Part shown: piece after piece, positions 18,539-28,164 of the stretch
How positions within the stretch are numbered: the stretch's first letter is position 1
Layout of the letters: every line of letters begins with the position of its first letter
From: Planctomycetes bacterium ADurb.Bin069
GTDB lineage: Bacteria > Planctomycetota > UBA8108 > UBA8890 > UBA8898
Length of the DNA: 64,000 nucleotides
Direction: 5' to 3'
NCBI GenBank assembly: GCA_002070955.1
Contig: MWEK01000001.1
Span: forward strand, 144,103 to 208,102
Translations under genes and position numbers: made by a program
The notes under the pieces: model-generated
The model's input: only the letters and a program-made list of their open reading frames with translations
Database searches by the model: none
What the model was told of the DNA's origin: nothing

Positions 18539-18574
18539 CAGGCCGGTCCCGGGGACCGGCCTGGCCGTTTTCCG
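18539..18574 (+). terminator. Rho-independent terminator after tRNA-Leu
   Basis: A perfect 12-bp inverted repeat (CAGGCCGGTCCC / GGGACCGGCCTG) starting 6 nt after the tRNA, followed by GCCGTTTT. Confidence 0.75.
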
Positions 18575-18586
18575 GACGGAAAGGGA

Positions 18587-20533
18587 CTACCTGGTGGCGG
18601 GGGGAACGTAAATCACGGCGCTCGGGACCACCGGCATGCCGCCGTAGGTCAACACGCTGTCGCCTCCGCCCGCGAAGAGCATCCGGTCGTCCTCGTTGTC
18701 CATGACGCCGTCCATGCCGGGGAGGGGGGACACGGTGTGCCACGCGCGGCCTCTCTCCATGAAGCGCACGATGCGGTCATCGTCGTTGAGCGTGTCGGAG
18801 AGGGGCTGATAGCCCTCGAAACCGTCGCCGGGGACGTAACCGTCGGTTATAAGCCACGAGCCGTCGATCCCGGACGGATTCGGATGCACGCCCGGACTGT
18901 TCGGAGAGGGCAGCGCCACGCCGTTCTTGATGTGCCAGTACTTGCGCAACGTCATCAAGTCGTACGGCGTCGATTGCGGATTGAATAAGCCGTTGATCAC
19001 GCTGAAGTTCGGGTCGAAATACTCGCCCGCCGCCACCGGGGAGCCGTCGTAGACCTCTATCTGTGCGCCCATCACCACGTAGAAGAAACCGCCCGCGCCC
19101 GTGAAGAGCATTCCCAGCGATTGCTGTCCGTAGTCCGTGTACACCCTGCGCAACACCTTCACGGTGTTCGTGTGCACGCGGTTGATCACGCCGGTGTCCG
19201 CCGCGGTCTCCGACGCGAAGTACTTGCCGTACCTGACGTCCACGTCCGCAAAGTCAGTCGTCAAGTTAAGGGCGGCGGCTATATCGCCCACCGTCGTATT
19301 CGGCGGCGACAGCCCGAGCAGCGAGATGCCGCCGCCGGGTCCGAGACCCGAGAAAGTGGCGGCGAAACCTTCGGAAAGGTACCGGCCCGTCGTCGGCAGG
19401 GAGTCGTCGCTCCCGCCGGAGATCAAGAACGTGTTCGACTGCCCGAGGTAGCCGTCGTACGTTCTGTTGCTGTGCCAGCCGAGGTTGTCCGCGTTGACGC
19501 CGTGGGCACAGGGCGCCTCAAGAAAGGTGCCGGGCGCGATGAAGCAGGTCTTGGCCGCCCCATCGTAGACGTCGATGGTCCTCTGAAGCTGGCTCTGACC
19601 CTGCTGCGTCCGCCGCAGCTTCATTACGGGCGCGTTTATCGGGCTGAGCGTCTGGATACCGGCGACGCACAGATAGACGTCGCCCGCGTTTCCGAGGATG
19701 TTGTCCGAGCCCGCCAGGCGCACGGTGGCGTGCAGGCCGCGGCCGTAGTTTCCGGGAAGCTTCACGACGGCCTTGTCGCCCCCCTTGAGCGGCGTGAAGT
19801 CGCCCTTGCCATCGTCGCTGGGCAGGCTCGCATCGTAGATCTCGATGCTGTTGGTGCTCGGGAACGTGTTGATCTCCCGAATGAAGCGCGGGTCGTTCGG
19901 CGGGTACTGCGGATCCACAATGGTCGCCTTCATGCTCACCTGGCCGCCGAAAAGGTAGATCTCGCCCTCGGTGACGGCGACGGCGGTATGGTGGAAGCGC
20001 GGGGCGCCGAGGGTCGCGGAAAGGACCTGGAACTTGCGCGTGTGCCGGCTGTAGAGCTCCGGATGCGGATAGGCCTCGCCCAGGACGCCGTCCGGCGCGC
20101 CGCCGATCACGATCACGTTCCCTTCCGTCGCACGAGTGACGGTGTGGAAGACGCGGCCGCCGCCCTCGAGGCGCAGATCCTCGCCCTCGAAATCCGTGTC
20201 GATCCAGCCGCCGCTCTTGCTGGCCGGCTCCGGCTCCACCAAAATTCTCTGGTCAAAAAGCTCGCAGGAGTCGATGCTCGAGAAGCAGCGTTCGTCCGTG
20301 CCGGAGACGATGAACGCCGTGCCATCATCTAGCGTCACAGCCTGGTGCTCGTAACGCGGAGTCATCATCTCCGACGTGCGGTAGAAGTACCCAGCTTCCA
20401 GCTCTGCGACGCGGTTGCGGCTGCCGACCTCGCCTCCTTGACAGCCCAGGAGGGTGATCAGCACGCACTTTGCAAGGACTGCGCCGGAGAACAACTCGCA
20501 CCGCCCACTTCCTCTTTGCTTGCTTCGCCGCAT
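18587..20533 (-). CDS. Kelch/beta-propeller-type lipoprotein of unknown function
   Basis: 648 residues from ATG 20533, with GAGGAG 7 nt upstream. The signal peptide ends at LITLLGC, a clear lipobox (Cys31). The body contains repeated blades of the type PR..H.AVTL.DGTAFIVSG, FHTVTRATEGNVIVIGG and RFHHTAVAVTEGEIYLFGG, the Kelch/galactose-oxidase-like pattern; later repeats are degenerate (NTFLISGGSDDS). Such propellers bind carbohydrates or proteins at the cell surface. It stands alone between the tRNA terminator and a short Cys4 gene. Codon use is less GC-extreme than its neighbours in places. Target unknown. A TATAAT hexamer on this strand at 20625-20630 may be its -10. Confidence 0.75.
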   Translation of the reverse strand: MRRSKQRGSGRCELFSGAVLAKCVLITLLGCQGGEVGSRNRVAELEAGYFYRTSEMMTPRYEHQAVTLDDGTAFIVSGTDERCFSSIDSCELFDQRILVEPEPASKSGGWIDTDFEGEDLRLEGGGRVFHTVTRATEGNVIVIGGAPDGVLGEAYPHPELYSRHTRKFQVLSATLGAPRFHHTAVAVTEGEIYLFGGQVSMKATIVDPQYPPNDPRFIREINTFPSTNSIEIYDASLPSDDGKGDFTPLKGGDKAVVKLPGNYGRGLHATVRLAGSDNILGNAGDVYLCVAGIQTLSPINAPVMKLRRTQQGQSQLQRTIDVYDGAAKTCFIAPGTFLEAPCAHGVNADNLGWHSNRTYDGYLGQSNTFLISGGSDDSLPTTGRYLSEGFAATFSGLGPGGGISLLGLSPPNTTVGDIAAALNLTTDFADVDVRYGKYFASETAADTGVINRVHTNTVKVLRRVYTDYGQQSLGMLFTGAGGFFYVVMGAQIEVYDGSPVAAGEYFDPNFSVINGLFNPQSTPYDLMTLRKYWHIKNGVALPSPNSPGVHPNPSGIDGSWLITDGYVPGDGFEGYQPLSDTLNDDDRIVRFMERGRAWHTVSPLPGMDGVMDNEDDRMLFAGGGDSVLTYGGMPVVPSAVIYVPPATR

Positions 20534-20765
20534 GCCCGGCTCCTCTTGCACAAAACCTTCCTTGCGCCGCGCAACCGGCGCCGCGCGTTCGCTAGGCCAG
20601 GTCAGAGTACCTCGAATGAGGTCTATTATAGCCGTCCTCGTCCGGAATGCTACCTCCCGCCTTCGAGGACGACTTTCTCGGGCGCAATGCCGCGCCTCCG
20701 CGCCCCCCCTCTTCGGCTTGGCCGCGCGGCGCACCTGCCCGCGCGAGCGCCTCATTAATAGGCAG

Positions 20766-21278
20766 TCATTGGGGCGCGGCGGCTTCGAACTCCCGCTCCC
20801 AGAGAAGGTCTCCGAGTCTTTCGGTGAGTTCGCCGATCCGCTCCCGCCCGAGAACCGGATCCCGCAGCGCGTACTCCCGTCCTTCCCTGTCGCGGAATTT
20901 GAGCTCGCCGCCGGCGCTCGCCGTAAGCTCGAGCCGCCGGCGGCGGAGCAGAATGAGCGCGAGCACGTATCTGAGTTCGCTCTCGATGCCCTCGGGCGCC
21001 GCGGATTGCATCGATTCGAAGATCCGGCGGACAACCTCGATATCGAGCTTCGCCGGCCGCCGCCGCGGCGCCGCCCGCGGCGGCCGCACTGTGCGCCAGA
21101 ACGCGAGCCCCCCGCCGCTCGATCCGGGGCTCCAACAGCCGGCGCAGAAATCGCGCCGCGCGAGCCCGCCTTCCGCCGCGATCAGCGCGGAGAAAAACGC
21201 ATCGCCGAATTTCAACGCCGTGCCGCACCGCGAACACGCCCCCGCGGATCCGGCGAAGTTCCACGTCTCCTGCGCCAT
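20766..21278 (-). CDS. Small protein with an N-terminal Cys4 (zinc-ribbon-like) site
   Basis: 170 residues from ATG 21278 (MAQETWNFAGSAGACSRCG). Two CxxC pairs (CSRCG and, about 30 residues later, CAGCW) probably bind zinc. The rest is helical with basic stretches (LALILLRRRRLEL) and a conserved-looking end (RDPVLGRERIGELTERLGDLLW). The function is not recognised; similar small Cys4 proteins near DNA-replication genes are common in planctomycete genomes. Divergent from dnaE. A TACAAT hexamer at 21367-21372 (minus strand) could be its -10. Confidence 0.65.
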   Translation of the reverse strand: MAQETWNFAGSAGACSRCGTALKFGDAFFSALIAAEGGLARRDFCAGCWSPGSSGGGLAFWRTVRPPRAAPRRRPAKLDIEVVRRIFESMQSAAPEGIESELRYVLALILLRRRRLELTASAGGELKFRDREGREYALRDPVLGRERIGELTERLGDLLWEREFEAAAPQ

Positions 21279-21416
21279 GTGCCTGCATATCCTCGATGAT
21301 GCCCGCGCCCGCTCAGCCCGCGCCCGCGTCTCCCGCGCCGGCTCGCCGCGCCGAACGGACGGGGACATTGTAGCTTCCGGCGGCCGCGGCCGGAAGGCGT
21401 TGCGGCCTGCGGGCGA

Positions 21417-21444
21417 TTGCCCCTCGACTCCGCCGGAGTATAAT
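21417..21444 (+). promoter_or_regulatory. Sigma-70-type promoter for dnaE
   Basis: TTGCCC, 16 bp, TATAAT. The start would be near 21451, with a leader of about 50 nt before ATG 21502. Confidence 0.65.
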
Positions 21445-21501
21445 CGGCCGGCGGTCAACGGAGAATCGCGGCCGGCGCGGGGCGCCCCGGCGGTGCAACC
21501 G

Positions 21502-24500
21502 ATGGAACGCAGCGATTTCGTGCATCTGCACGTCCACAGCCATTACAGCCTGCTTGACGGCACCTGCCGGGTGCCGGATCTCGCGCGCCGCGCCGCCGAG
21601 TTCGGCATGACCCACCTCGCCCTCACGGACCACGGCAACATGTTCGGCGCCGTCGAGTTCTACGAGAGCTGCCGCGGCGCGGGCATCACACCGATCATCG
21701 GCATGGAGGCCTACGTCGCGCCGGGTTCGCGCCACGATCGAACCAGGGAGCCGCCCGCCCATCTGGTCCTGCTCGTGTGCAACCCCACCGGCTACCGCAA
21801 CCTCGTGCGGCTCGCCTCGCAGGCGTACACCGAGGGCTTCTACTACCGGCCGCGCATCGACAAGGAACTGCTGGCAGCCGCCCACGAAGGCCTCATCGGC
21901 CTCAGCGCCTGTCTGAGCGGCGAAGTCAACCGCGCGGCGCTGGAAGGCCGCACCGCCGAGGCCCAGGCCGCCATCCGCCGGTATCAGGAGGTTTTCGGGA
22001 AGGAGAACTTCTTCCTGGAGATCATGCGCAACGGCCTGCCCGAGCAGGAGGCGCTTCTGAAGACCCTGCCGGCCCTGGCGGCGGCGACGGGCGCGCCGCT
22101 GGTCGCCACCGCCGATGTTCACTACCTCACGCAGGAGGACGCCCGAGCCCACGACGTCCACGTCTGCATCAACACGGGCAGCACCATCGATGACGGCGCC
22201 CGCATGCGCCTGGCGTCGGAGAACTTTTTCTTCCGCAGCCCGGCGGAGATGCAACAGCTTTTCGCCGACTTCCCCGACGCCCTGCTGGCGACCCGGCGCA
22301 TCGCCGAGCGCATCCGGTTCGACTTCGACTTCAACTTCAACGCGGGCTGCCTGCCGCGCTTCAGCATCGAGGGCGTCGCCGACAACACCGCCTTCTTCCG
22401 GGCCCGGTGCGAGGAGGGGTTCACGCGGCGTTATCCCTCGCCGCCGCCCGGCGCCCGCGCGCGCCTCGAGCACGAGGTGAGCGTCATCGAGCGCATGGGC
22501 TACGTCGACTACTTCCTCATCGTCTGGGACTTCATCCGCTACGCCCGGGAACACGGCATTCCCGTGGGACCCGGCCGCGGCTCCGCCGCTGGCAGCCTGG
22601 TGGCGTACTGCCTCGGCATCACTCAGATCGAGCCCCTCCGCTACGACCTGCTCTTCGAGCGTTTCCTCAACGAGGACCGGATCTCCATGCCCGACATCGA
22701 CATCGATTTCTGCATGGATCGGAGAGGCGAGGTCATCGACTATGTCAAGCGCAAATACGGCGAGGACCGCGTCGCCCAGATCATCACCTTCGGCCGCATG
22801 GCCGCGCGCGCCGTCATCCGCGACGTCGGCCGGGTCCTGGGCATCCCCCTCCGGGAAGTCGACGCCATCGCCAAGAAGATTCCCGGCGGCCCCGGCGTGA
22901 CGCTTTCAAAAGCCTTCAAGGAGGAACCCGAGCTGCGCCAACTCGCGCAGCAGGATTCCCGCTACAGGGAGCTCTTCGCCGTGGCGCAGAAGCTCGAGGG
23001 CGTCAACCGGAACTGCGGCACCCACGCGGCGGGGGTCGTCATCGCCGATCGCCCCCTCATGGACTTCGTGCCTCTGTACCAGTCCGGCGGCGTCGTTTCG
23101 ACCCAGTACTCCATGGAGCACCTGAAGAAGCTGGGTCTGCTGAAGATGGACTTCCTGGGCCTGCGCACCCTCACGATCATCCGCCATGCCGGCACCATGA
23201 TCGCCGCGCGCCACGGCCTCGACCTGCGGTTCGAGGAGATGGGCCTCGAAGACCCCGCGACCTACGAACTCCTGCGCCGCGGCGACACGGTGGCGGTTTT
23301 TCAGCTCGAGTCCGCCGGCATGCGCGACCTCATCAAGCGCATGGCCCCGGACCGTTTCGAGGACCTCATCGCGCTCCTGGCCCTCTACCGCCCCGGACCC
23401 CTCGGAAGCAACATGGACGGGACCTACGTGAGGCGCAAACACGGCGAGGAGGCGGTGCAATTCCTGCACGAATCCATCGCCCCCGTGCTGCGGGAGACCA
23501 ACGGCGTCATTCTCTACCAGGAACAGGTCATGCGCATCGCCAACGTCATGGGGGGCTTCTCCATGAACGAGGCGGACAACCTCAGAAAGGCCATGGGGCA
23601 AAAGGACGCCGATCTCATGGGCCGTTTCGGGGAGAAGTTCGTTCAGGGCGCCGTAGCGCGCGGCGTGGAGCGCGCCCTCGCCGAGAGCATCTTCAAGCTC
23701 ATGGAGGAATTCGCCAAGTACGGCTTCAACAAGTCGCACTCCGCCGCCTACGCCCTCATCACCTATCAGACCGCGTACCTGAAGGCCAACTACCCCGCCG
23801 AGTTCATGGCCGCGGTCCTCTCCAGCGAAATCAACGCCACGGAGAACGTCGCTTACTACCTCGAGGAGTGCCGGCGCATGGACATCCCGATCCGCGCGCC
23901 CGACGTCAACTCCTCCGAAGACCTCTTCGCCGTCGCCGATGGCGCCATCGTCTACGCCCTGGCCGCCGTGAAGAACGTCGGACTGAAGGCGGTTCGCGCC
24001 ATTACGTCCTGCCGGGACCGCCTGCCGGACAAGCGCTTCGCGTCGCTCTTCCACTTCTGCGAGGAGCTCGGCGCCCAGGTCGTCAACAAGACCTTGATCG
24101 AAAACCTAGCCAAGGCCGGCGCGTTCGATTCCATTGACCCGAACCGCGCCCGCGTCGCGGCCGCGGCCGAAACCGCCATCGCGCGGGCCAACGCGCGGGG
24201 CAGGGAGCGCGCGCAGGGGCAGCTCACCTTCGAGGACATGTTCGCCACGCAGGGCAAGCCGGTCGTGTTGGAGGACAAGTGCCCCGACGCCCCGCCGTGG
24301 ACGGAGCTCCAGACGCTGGCCTTCGAGAAGGAGGTTCTGGGGTTGTACTTGAGCGGGCATCCGCTCGCCCGGCACCAGGAGCTCATGGAGTCCCTCAGGT
24401 CCTGCACGCTCGCGGAGACGGAGGGCGTCCCCGCCGGCCGCGGCGTGCTCCTGTGCGGGCAGATCACGGCGGTGCGGACCTTGATGACCAAGAAGGGTGA

Positions 24501-24966
24501 GCGCATGGCCTTCGTGACCCTCGCGGACCTGACCGGATCCCTCGAAGTCGTCGTCTTTCCCGAGGCCTACCAGCGGCACAAGGATCTCGTCGCGCCGGAG
24601 CGGACCGTCTTCATCCGGGGCAAGATCGACACTCGCGCCGAAAAGCGCGCGCTTGTCGCCCAGGATGTCGTGTCCTTCGAGGACGCGCCCACGGCGCTGG
24701 GGCGCGTCGTCACGATCCGGCTCGACGCGGAGCGGACGACGGTGCAGGCGCTTTTCGGCCTCAAGAACGTGCTGGCGGAGCATCGCGGCGCCTGCCCGGT
24801 GAACCTGATCTTCCACCTCAACGACAAGCACAAGACGCTGCCGCTCGGGCCCGAATTCGGCGTCAACCCCGGGAGCGCCTTCCTGCGCGAGGTGAACGAT
24901 CGGCTCGACGGCCCCTGCGCGCGGCTGCATCCCGTGCAGGCCGAGGAGGGCGTCAAAACCCCGTGA
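21502..24966 (+). CDS. dnaE: DNA polymerase III alpha subunit
   Basis: 1154 residues, the DnaE1 length. It is the replicative DNA polymerase. The order is an N-terminal PHP domain (HLHVHSHYSLLDG with all histidines, and LTDHGNM), the C-family polymerase core (GPGRGSAAGSLVAYCLGIT, then catalytic aspartates in PDIDIDFCMDRRGEV), a helix-hairpin-helix region, and an OB fold near residue 990 (GQITAVRTLMTKKGERMAF). The intact PHP metal ligands suggest retained proofreading-type activity. The start ATG gives MERSDFVHLHVHSHYS, matching family N-termini. Followed after 18 bp by the YggS gene. Confidence 0.97.
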   Translation: MERSDFVHLHVHSHYSLLDGTCRVPDLARRAAEFGMTHLALTDHGNMFGAVEFYESCRGAGITPIIGMEAYVAPGSRHDRTREPPAHLVLLVCNPTGYRNLVRLASQAYTEGFYYRPRIDKELLAAAHEGLIGLSACLSGEVNRAALEGRTAEAQAAIRRYQEVFGKENFFLEIMRNGLPEQEALLKTLPALAAATGAPLVATADVHYLTQEDARAHDVHVCINTGSTIDDGARMRLASENFFFRSPAEMQQLFADFPDALLATRRIAERIRFDFDFNFNAGCLPRFSIEGVADNTAFFRARCEEGFTRRYPSPPPGARARLEHEVSVIERMGYVDYFLIVWDFIRYAREHGIPVGPGRGSAAGSLVAYCLGITQIEPLRYDLLFERFLNEDRISMPDIDIDFCMDRRGEVIDYVKRKYGEDRVAQIITFGRMAARAVIRDVGRVLGIPLREVDAIAKKIPGGPGVTLSKAFKEEPELRQLAQQDSRYRELFAVAQKLEGVNRNCGTHAAGVVIADRPLMDFVPLYQSGGVVSTQYSMEHLKKLGLLKMDFLGLRTLTIIRHAGTMIAARHGLDLRFEEMGLEDPATYELLRRGDTVAVFQLESAGMRDLIKRMAPDRFEDLIALLALYRPGPLGSNMDGTYVRRKHGEEAVQFLHESIAPVLRETNGVILYQEQVMRIANVMGGFSMNEADNLRKAMGQKDADLMGRFGEKFVQGAVARGVERALAESIFKLMEEFAKYGFNKSHSAAYALITYQTAYLKANYPAEFMAAVLSSEINATENVAYYLEECRRMDIPIRAPDVNSSEDLFAVADGAIVYALAAVKNVGLKAVRAITSCRDRLPDKRFASLFHFCEELGAQVVNKTLIENLAKAGAFDSIDPNRARVAAAAETAIARANARGRERAQGQLTFEDMFATQGKPVVLEDKCPDAPPWTELQTLAFEKEVLGLYLSGHPLARHQELMESLRSCTLAETEGVPAGRGVLLCGQITAVRTLMTKKGERMAFVTLADLTGSLEVVVFPEAYQRHKDLVAPERTVFIRGKIDTRAEKRALVAQDVVSFEDAPTALGRVVTIRLDAERTTVQALFGLKNVLAEHRGACPVNLIFHLNDKHKTLPLGPEFGVNPGSAFLREVNDRLDGPCARLHPVQAEEGVKTP

Positions 24967-24984
24967 AGGGGCGGGGAGCGCGAG

Positions 24985-25704
24985 ATGGAGCAGCACACGA
25001 TCGAAGCGATCCTCGGCGCCAACTTGGCGTCGCTGCGGGCCCGCATCGGTGCGCGCTGCCGCGCCTGCGGCCGCGATCCCGCCGAAGTGTCCCTCCTGCC
25101 CGCCACCAAGTACGCCGGCGTCGCGGTCCTCCGCGCCCTCGCGGGGCTGGGAGTGAGCGCGTTCGGCGAAAACCAGGTCCTGGCGGCCGAACGGAAGGCG
25201 GCCGCCCTGCCGCCCGGCATCGAATTCCACCTGATCGGACACCTCCAGCGCAACAAGGTCGCCAGGGCCCTGCGGGTCTTTCGCGCGATCCACAGCGTGG
25301 ATTCGCTGCGGCTGGCCGCGGAAATAGACCGCCGCGCCCGGGACCGCCCCGCGCGGGTGCTCATCGAGGTCAATGTCGGGGGCGAGGAACGCAAACACGG
25401 TTTCGCCCCGGAGGACGCCATTCCGGCCGTCGCGGCGATGCGCTCCTACGCCGGCCTGCGCATCGAGGGCTTCATGACCGTCCCGCCCTTCGAGACCGAT
25501 CCCGAGAAGGTGCGGCCCTTCTTCGCCGCGCTCCGGCGCCTCAGGGACGAGGCGCGGCGCCTGGGGCTCGGGGATGGTAAACTGGCGGCGCTGTCCATGG
25601 GCATGAGCAACGACTTCGAGACGGCGATCGAGGAAGGCGCGACGCTCGTGCGCATCGGCAGCGCGCTGTACGCGGGGCTGGACGCCGAGGCGCTCGCGGG
25701 CTGA
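24985..25704 (+). CDS. YggS/PROSC-family pyridoxal-phosphate homeostasis protein
   Basis: 239 residues. A single alanine-racemase-like TIM barrel binds pyridoxal 5'-phosphate through the lysine in LLPATKYAG. Other signatures are [27 protein letters not shown] and the C-terminal [22 protein letters not shown]. Members balance vitamin B6 and amino-acid pools and have no known catalytic activity. GGGGAG precedes the ATG. Sits between dnaE and the FHA kinase, probably in the same transcript. Confidence 0.93.
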   Translation: MEQHTIEAILGANLASLRARIGARCRACGRDPAEVSLLPATKYAGVAVLRALAGLGVSAFGENQVLAAERKAAALPPGIEFHLIGHLQRNKVARALRVFRAIHSVDSLRLAAEIDRRARDRPARVLIEVNVGGEERKHGFAPEDAIPAVAAMRSYAGLRIEGFMTVPPFETDPEKVRPFFAALRRLRDEARRLGLGDGKLAALSMGMSNDFETAIEEGATLVRIGSALYAGLDAEALAG

Positions 25705-25743
25705 GGCGCCGGAGCGGGCGGCGCGTCGGGAGCGAGGAGCCCG

Positions 25744-28164
25744 GTGGCGAAACTCATCGTCGAACAGGGACCGCTCGCGGGCAAGGTCTTCGAGATCCTG
25801 AAGCCCGCCGCGTTTCTTATCGGCCGCGGGCAGGGCGCCCAAGTCGATCTGCCGGACCACCTCGTCAGCCGCCGCCACTGCCAGATCGAGGTGGCAGGCG
25901 AGTGCTTCTTCGCCCGCGATCTGGGAAGCGCCAACGGCACCTTCGTGAACGGCCAGCGCATCGCCTGCGCCGCCCTGGCCGACGGGGACCGCCTCCGGGC
26001 GGGGAGCTCCGTGCTCCGTTTCTCCGGGCATGCGCGGGTCGACCAGCTTCTGGCGCGGGAGATCGGCGGCTACCGCGTCGAGGCGCTCATCGGCCGCGGC
26101 GGCATGGGCTCCGTCTACCGCGCCGAGCAGCGCTCCCTCGGCCGGACGGTCGCCTTGAAGGTCCTCGCCCCGGAACTCGCCCGCGTTCCGGAGTTCGTGG
26201 CGCTGTTTCTGCGGGAGGCGCGGGCCGCGGCGGCCCTGGCGCACCCCCACATCGTCAAGATCTACGAAGCCGGCTCCGCCGGCGCGACCCATTTCTTCTC
26301 CATGGAGTTCGTGCGGGGCGGCACGGTGGAGGAGAAACTGGCAAGCTGCGGCGCCCTGCCCGTGGCCGAAGCGCTGCGCATCGCCCGCGCCGCCTGCGAC
26401 GGCCTGGCTTACGCCGAAAGCAAGAAGGTCGTTCACCGGGACATCAAACCCGGCAACCTGCTGCTGGAGCCGGACGGCGCCGTCAAGATCTGCGACCTGG
26501 GCATCGCCGGGCGCATCGACGTGAAAGAAGAGGAGCCCTTCCGCGGCGGAGGCTCGCCCCACTACATTGCGCCCGAACAGGCGCTCGGCCGTCCCGTCGA
26601 CTCCCGCGCCGACATCTACTCGCTCGGCGTCTCGCTCTATACAATGCTCTCCGGCCACACGCCGTTCACCGGCGCTTCCAGCCGCGAGATCGCCAAGAAG
26701 CATGTGACGGAGCCGCCGCCGCCCCTCGCCGCCCAAGGCGCGGGCATTCCCCCCGGCGTGTGCGAGCTCGTCGCCTGGATGATGGCCAAGGACCCTGCGG
26801 ATCGGCCCGCCTCCGCGGTCATCGTCCGCGATCGCCTCGACGAGCTGCTGCGGGGGCTCAGCGCCCGGCCGCACCGCCGCCCTTTCCCGCTTTGGCTGCC
26901 GGCGTCGCTGGGCGCCGCGGCGGTGCTGGCCGCCCTCGCCGTCGGCGTGTATCTCGCCCGCCAATGGTACGCGCACACCCGCGCGGCCGCCTTCGCCGCG
27001 CGCGTCGCGGCGCTGCGCGCCGGCGCCGAAGAACTCCTGCGCGAGGCGCGCTACCCCGAGGCCGCGGCGCTCCTGGAGGCCTTCGCCCGGGACAACGCCG
27101 GCGCCGACGGTCTGGCGTGGATCCCGCAGAAAGTCGAGGAAGTGCGGCGCAGCGAGACCGCGCATGCCGCCCGGATCCGCGGGGCGGAAGCCCGGCGCGC
27201 CCTCGAGGAGCTCATGGCGCGCGATGCGTCGGATGGCGACTTCCAGGAGTTCCTGCGGCGCTACGGGGACACCGGCGCGGCGGCCGGGGCGGCTCGGGAA
27301 CTCAAGGCCCGTGAAGACCGCCGGCGCGCGAGCGCGCAGTGGGAAACCCAGGCGCAAGCGGAATTCGACGGGCTCAAGCGCCGCAGCGACGCTTACCTCG
27401 GCGAGGGCAACTTCAGGCTTGCCATCGAGGCTTGGGCTTCCTTCCCGGCGCGCTTCGCGGGCTCGTCCGCCGCCGGCTTGATCGCCGGCGAGACTGCGCG
27501 CATCGAAGCCCTGGCCCGAGCGCGCCTCGACGCGATTCTCGCCGAAGCGGACGCGGCGGCGGACACCGGGCATGAGACCGGCGCGCTGCGGATCATCGCC
27601 GCGTACGCGTTCCCGCGCGCCTTCGATGAAACCATCGCATCGGCGCGGGCGCGCCTTGTCCAGCGCGCCGCCGCGGTCCGCGCGGCCGCCTCGCACGCCG
27701 CGCGCGCGGCCGATGGCGCCGCGGTCGCCGAGGCCGGCGGCGCCATCGCCGCGTTCCTCGCCGCCGCCGACTTCAAAGGGGCGGTGGAACGTCTCAAACG
27801 CCTGCGCGATACGGTCGCGGCCGACGATCTGCGCACGGCGGTCGCCCGCCGGATCGACGCCGTCGAGGCCGGCCAGCGCTTCTTCCGGCGTCTCTGCCTC
27901 GAGCAGGACCCGCCGCCGCGCCCGCTGGAACTGGCTCCGGGCGCGACGGTCGCCGTGATCCGCATTCGCGAGAGTTCCTTCGACTACTACGATGAGCCCG
28001 GCGAGCGCCGCGCCAAGCGCATGACCTGGCGGGAGCTGGGCCCGGTGCGTTTCACGGCGCTGCTGCGCGCCGCCGCGGCCGACGAGGACGAACGCGCGGC
28101 TTGCGACGCGCTGGCGCGGGAACTCGGGGTGTCCCCCGGCGGCCCGGCGCCGGGAGATCTATGA
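25744..28164 (+). CDS. FHA-domain Ser/Thr protein kinase, membrane anchored
   Basis: 806 residues, GTG start. An FHA phosphothreonine-binding domain at ~20-95 (GRG, then SRRH and SANGTFVNG) is followed by a Hanks-type kinase at ~108-370. The kinase has a glycine loop [10 protein letters not shown], Lys139 in [13 protein letters not shown] with Asp233, and the metal-binding motif as DLG (251-253) rather than DFG, then APEQALG. A single membrane helix lies at ~383-405. A ~400-residue helical extracytoplasmic part contains TPR-like repeats and ends in a small SH3-like beta region ([12 protein letters not shown]). The FHA domain before the kinase suggests self-recruitment on phosphothreonine. It overlaps the convergent M16 gene by 6 bp. 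Confidence 0.92.
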   Translation: MAKLIVEQGPLAGKVFEILKPAAFLIGRGQGAQVDLPDHLVSRRHCQIEVAGECFFARDLGSANGTFVNGQRIACAALADGDRLRAGSSVLRFSGHARVDQLLAREIGGYRVEALIGRGGMGSVYRAEQRSLGRTVALKVLAPELARVPEFVALFLREARAAAALAHPHIVKIYEAGSAGATHFFSMEFVRGGTVEEKLASCGALPVAEALRIARAACDGLAYAESKKVVHRDIKPGNLLLEPDGAVKICDLGIAGRIDVKEEEPFRGGGSPHYIAPEQALGRPVDSRADIYSLGVSLYTMLSGHTPFTGASSREIAKKHVTEPPPPLAAQGAGIPPGVCELVAWMMAKDPADRPASAVIVRDRLDELLRGLSARPHRRPFPLWLPASLGAAAVLAALAVGVYLARQWYAHTRAAAFAARVAALRAGAEELLREARYPEAAALLEAFARDNAGADGLAWIPQKVEEVRRSETAHAARIRGAEARRALEELMARDASDGDFQEFLRRYGDTGAAAGAARELKAREDRRRASAQWETQAQAEFDGLKRRSDAYLGEGNFRLAIEAWASFPARFAGSSAAGLIAGETARIEALARARLDAILAEADAAADTGHETGALRIIAAYAFPRAFDETIASARARLVQRAAAVRAAASHAARAADGAAVAEAGGAIAAFLAAADFKGAVERLKRLRDTVAADDLRTAVARRIDAVEAGQRFFRRLCLEQDPPPRPLELAPGATVAVIRIRESSFDYYDEPGERRAKRMTWRELGPVRFTALLRAAAADEDERAACDALARELGVSPGGPAPGDL

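Noticed and set aside
24106..27696. Very long minus-strand frame opposite dnaE, yggS and the kinase (1196 codons)
   Set aside because: Pure antisense of three recognisable genes; composition typical of a GC shadow.
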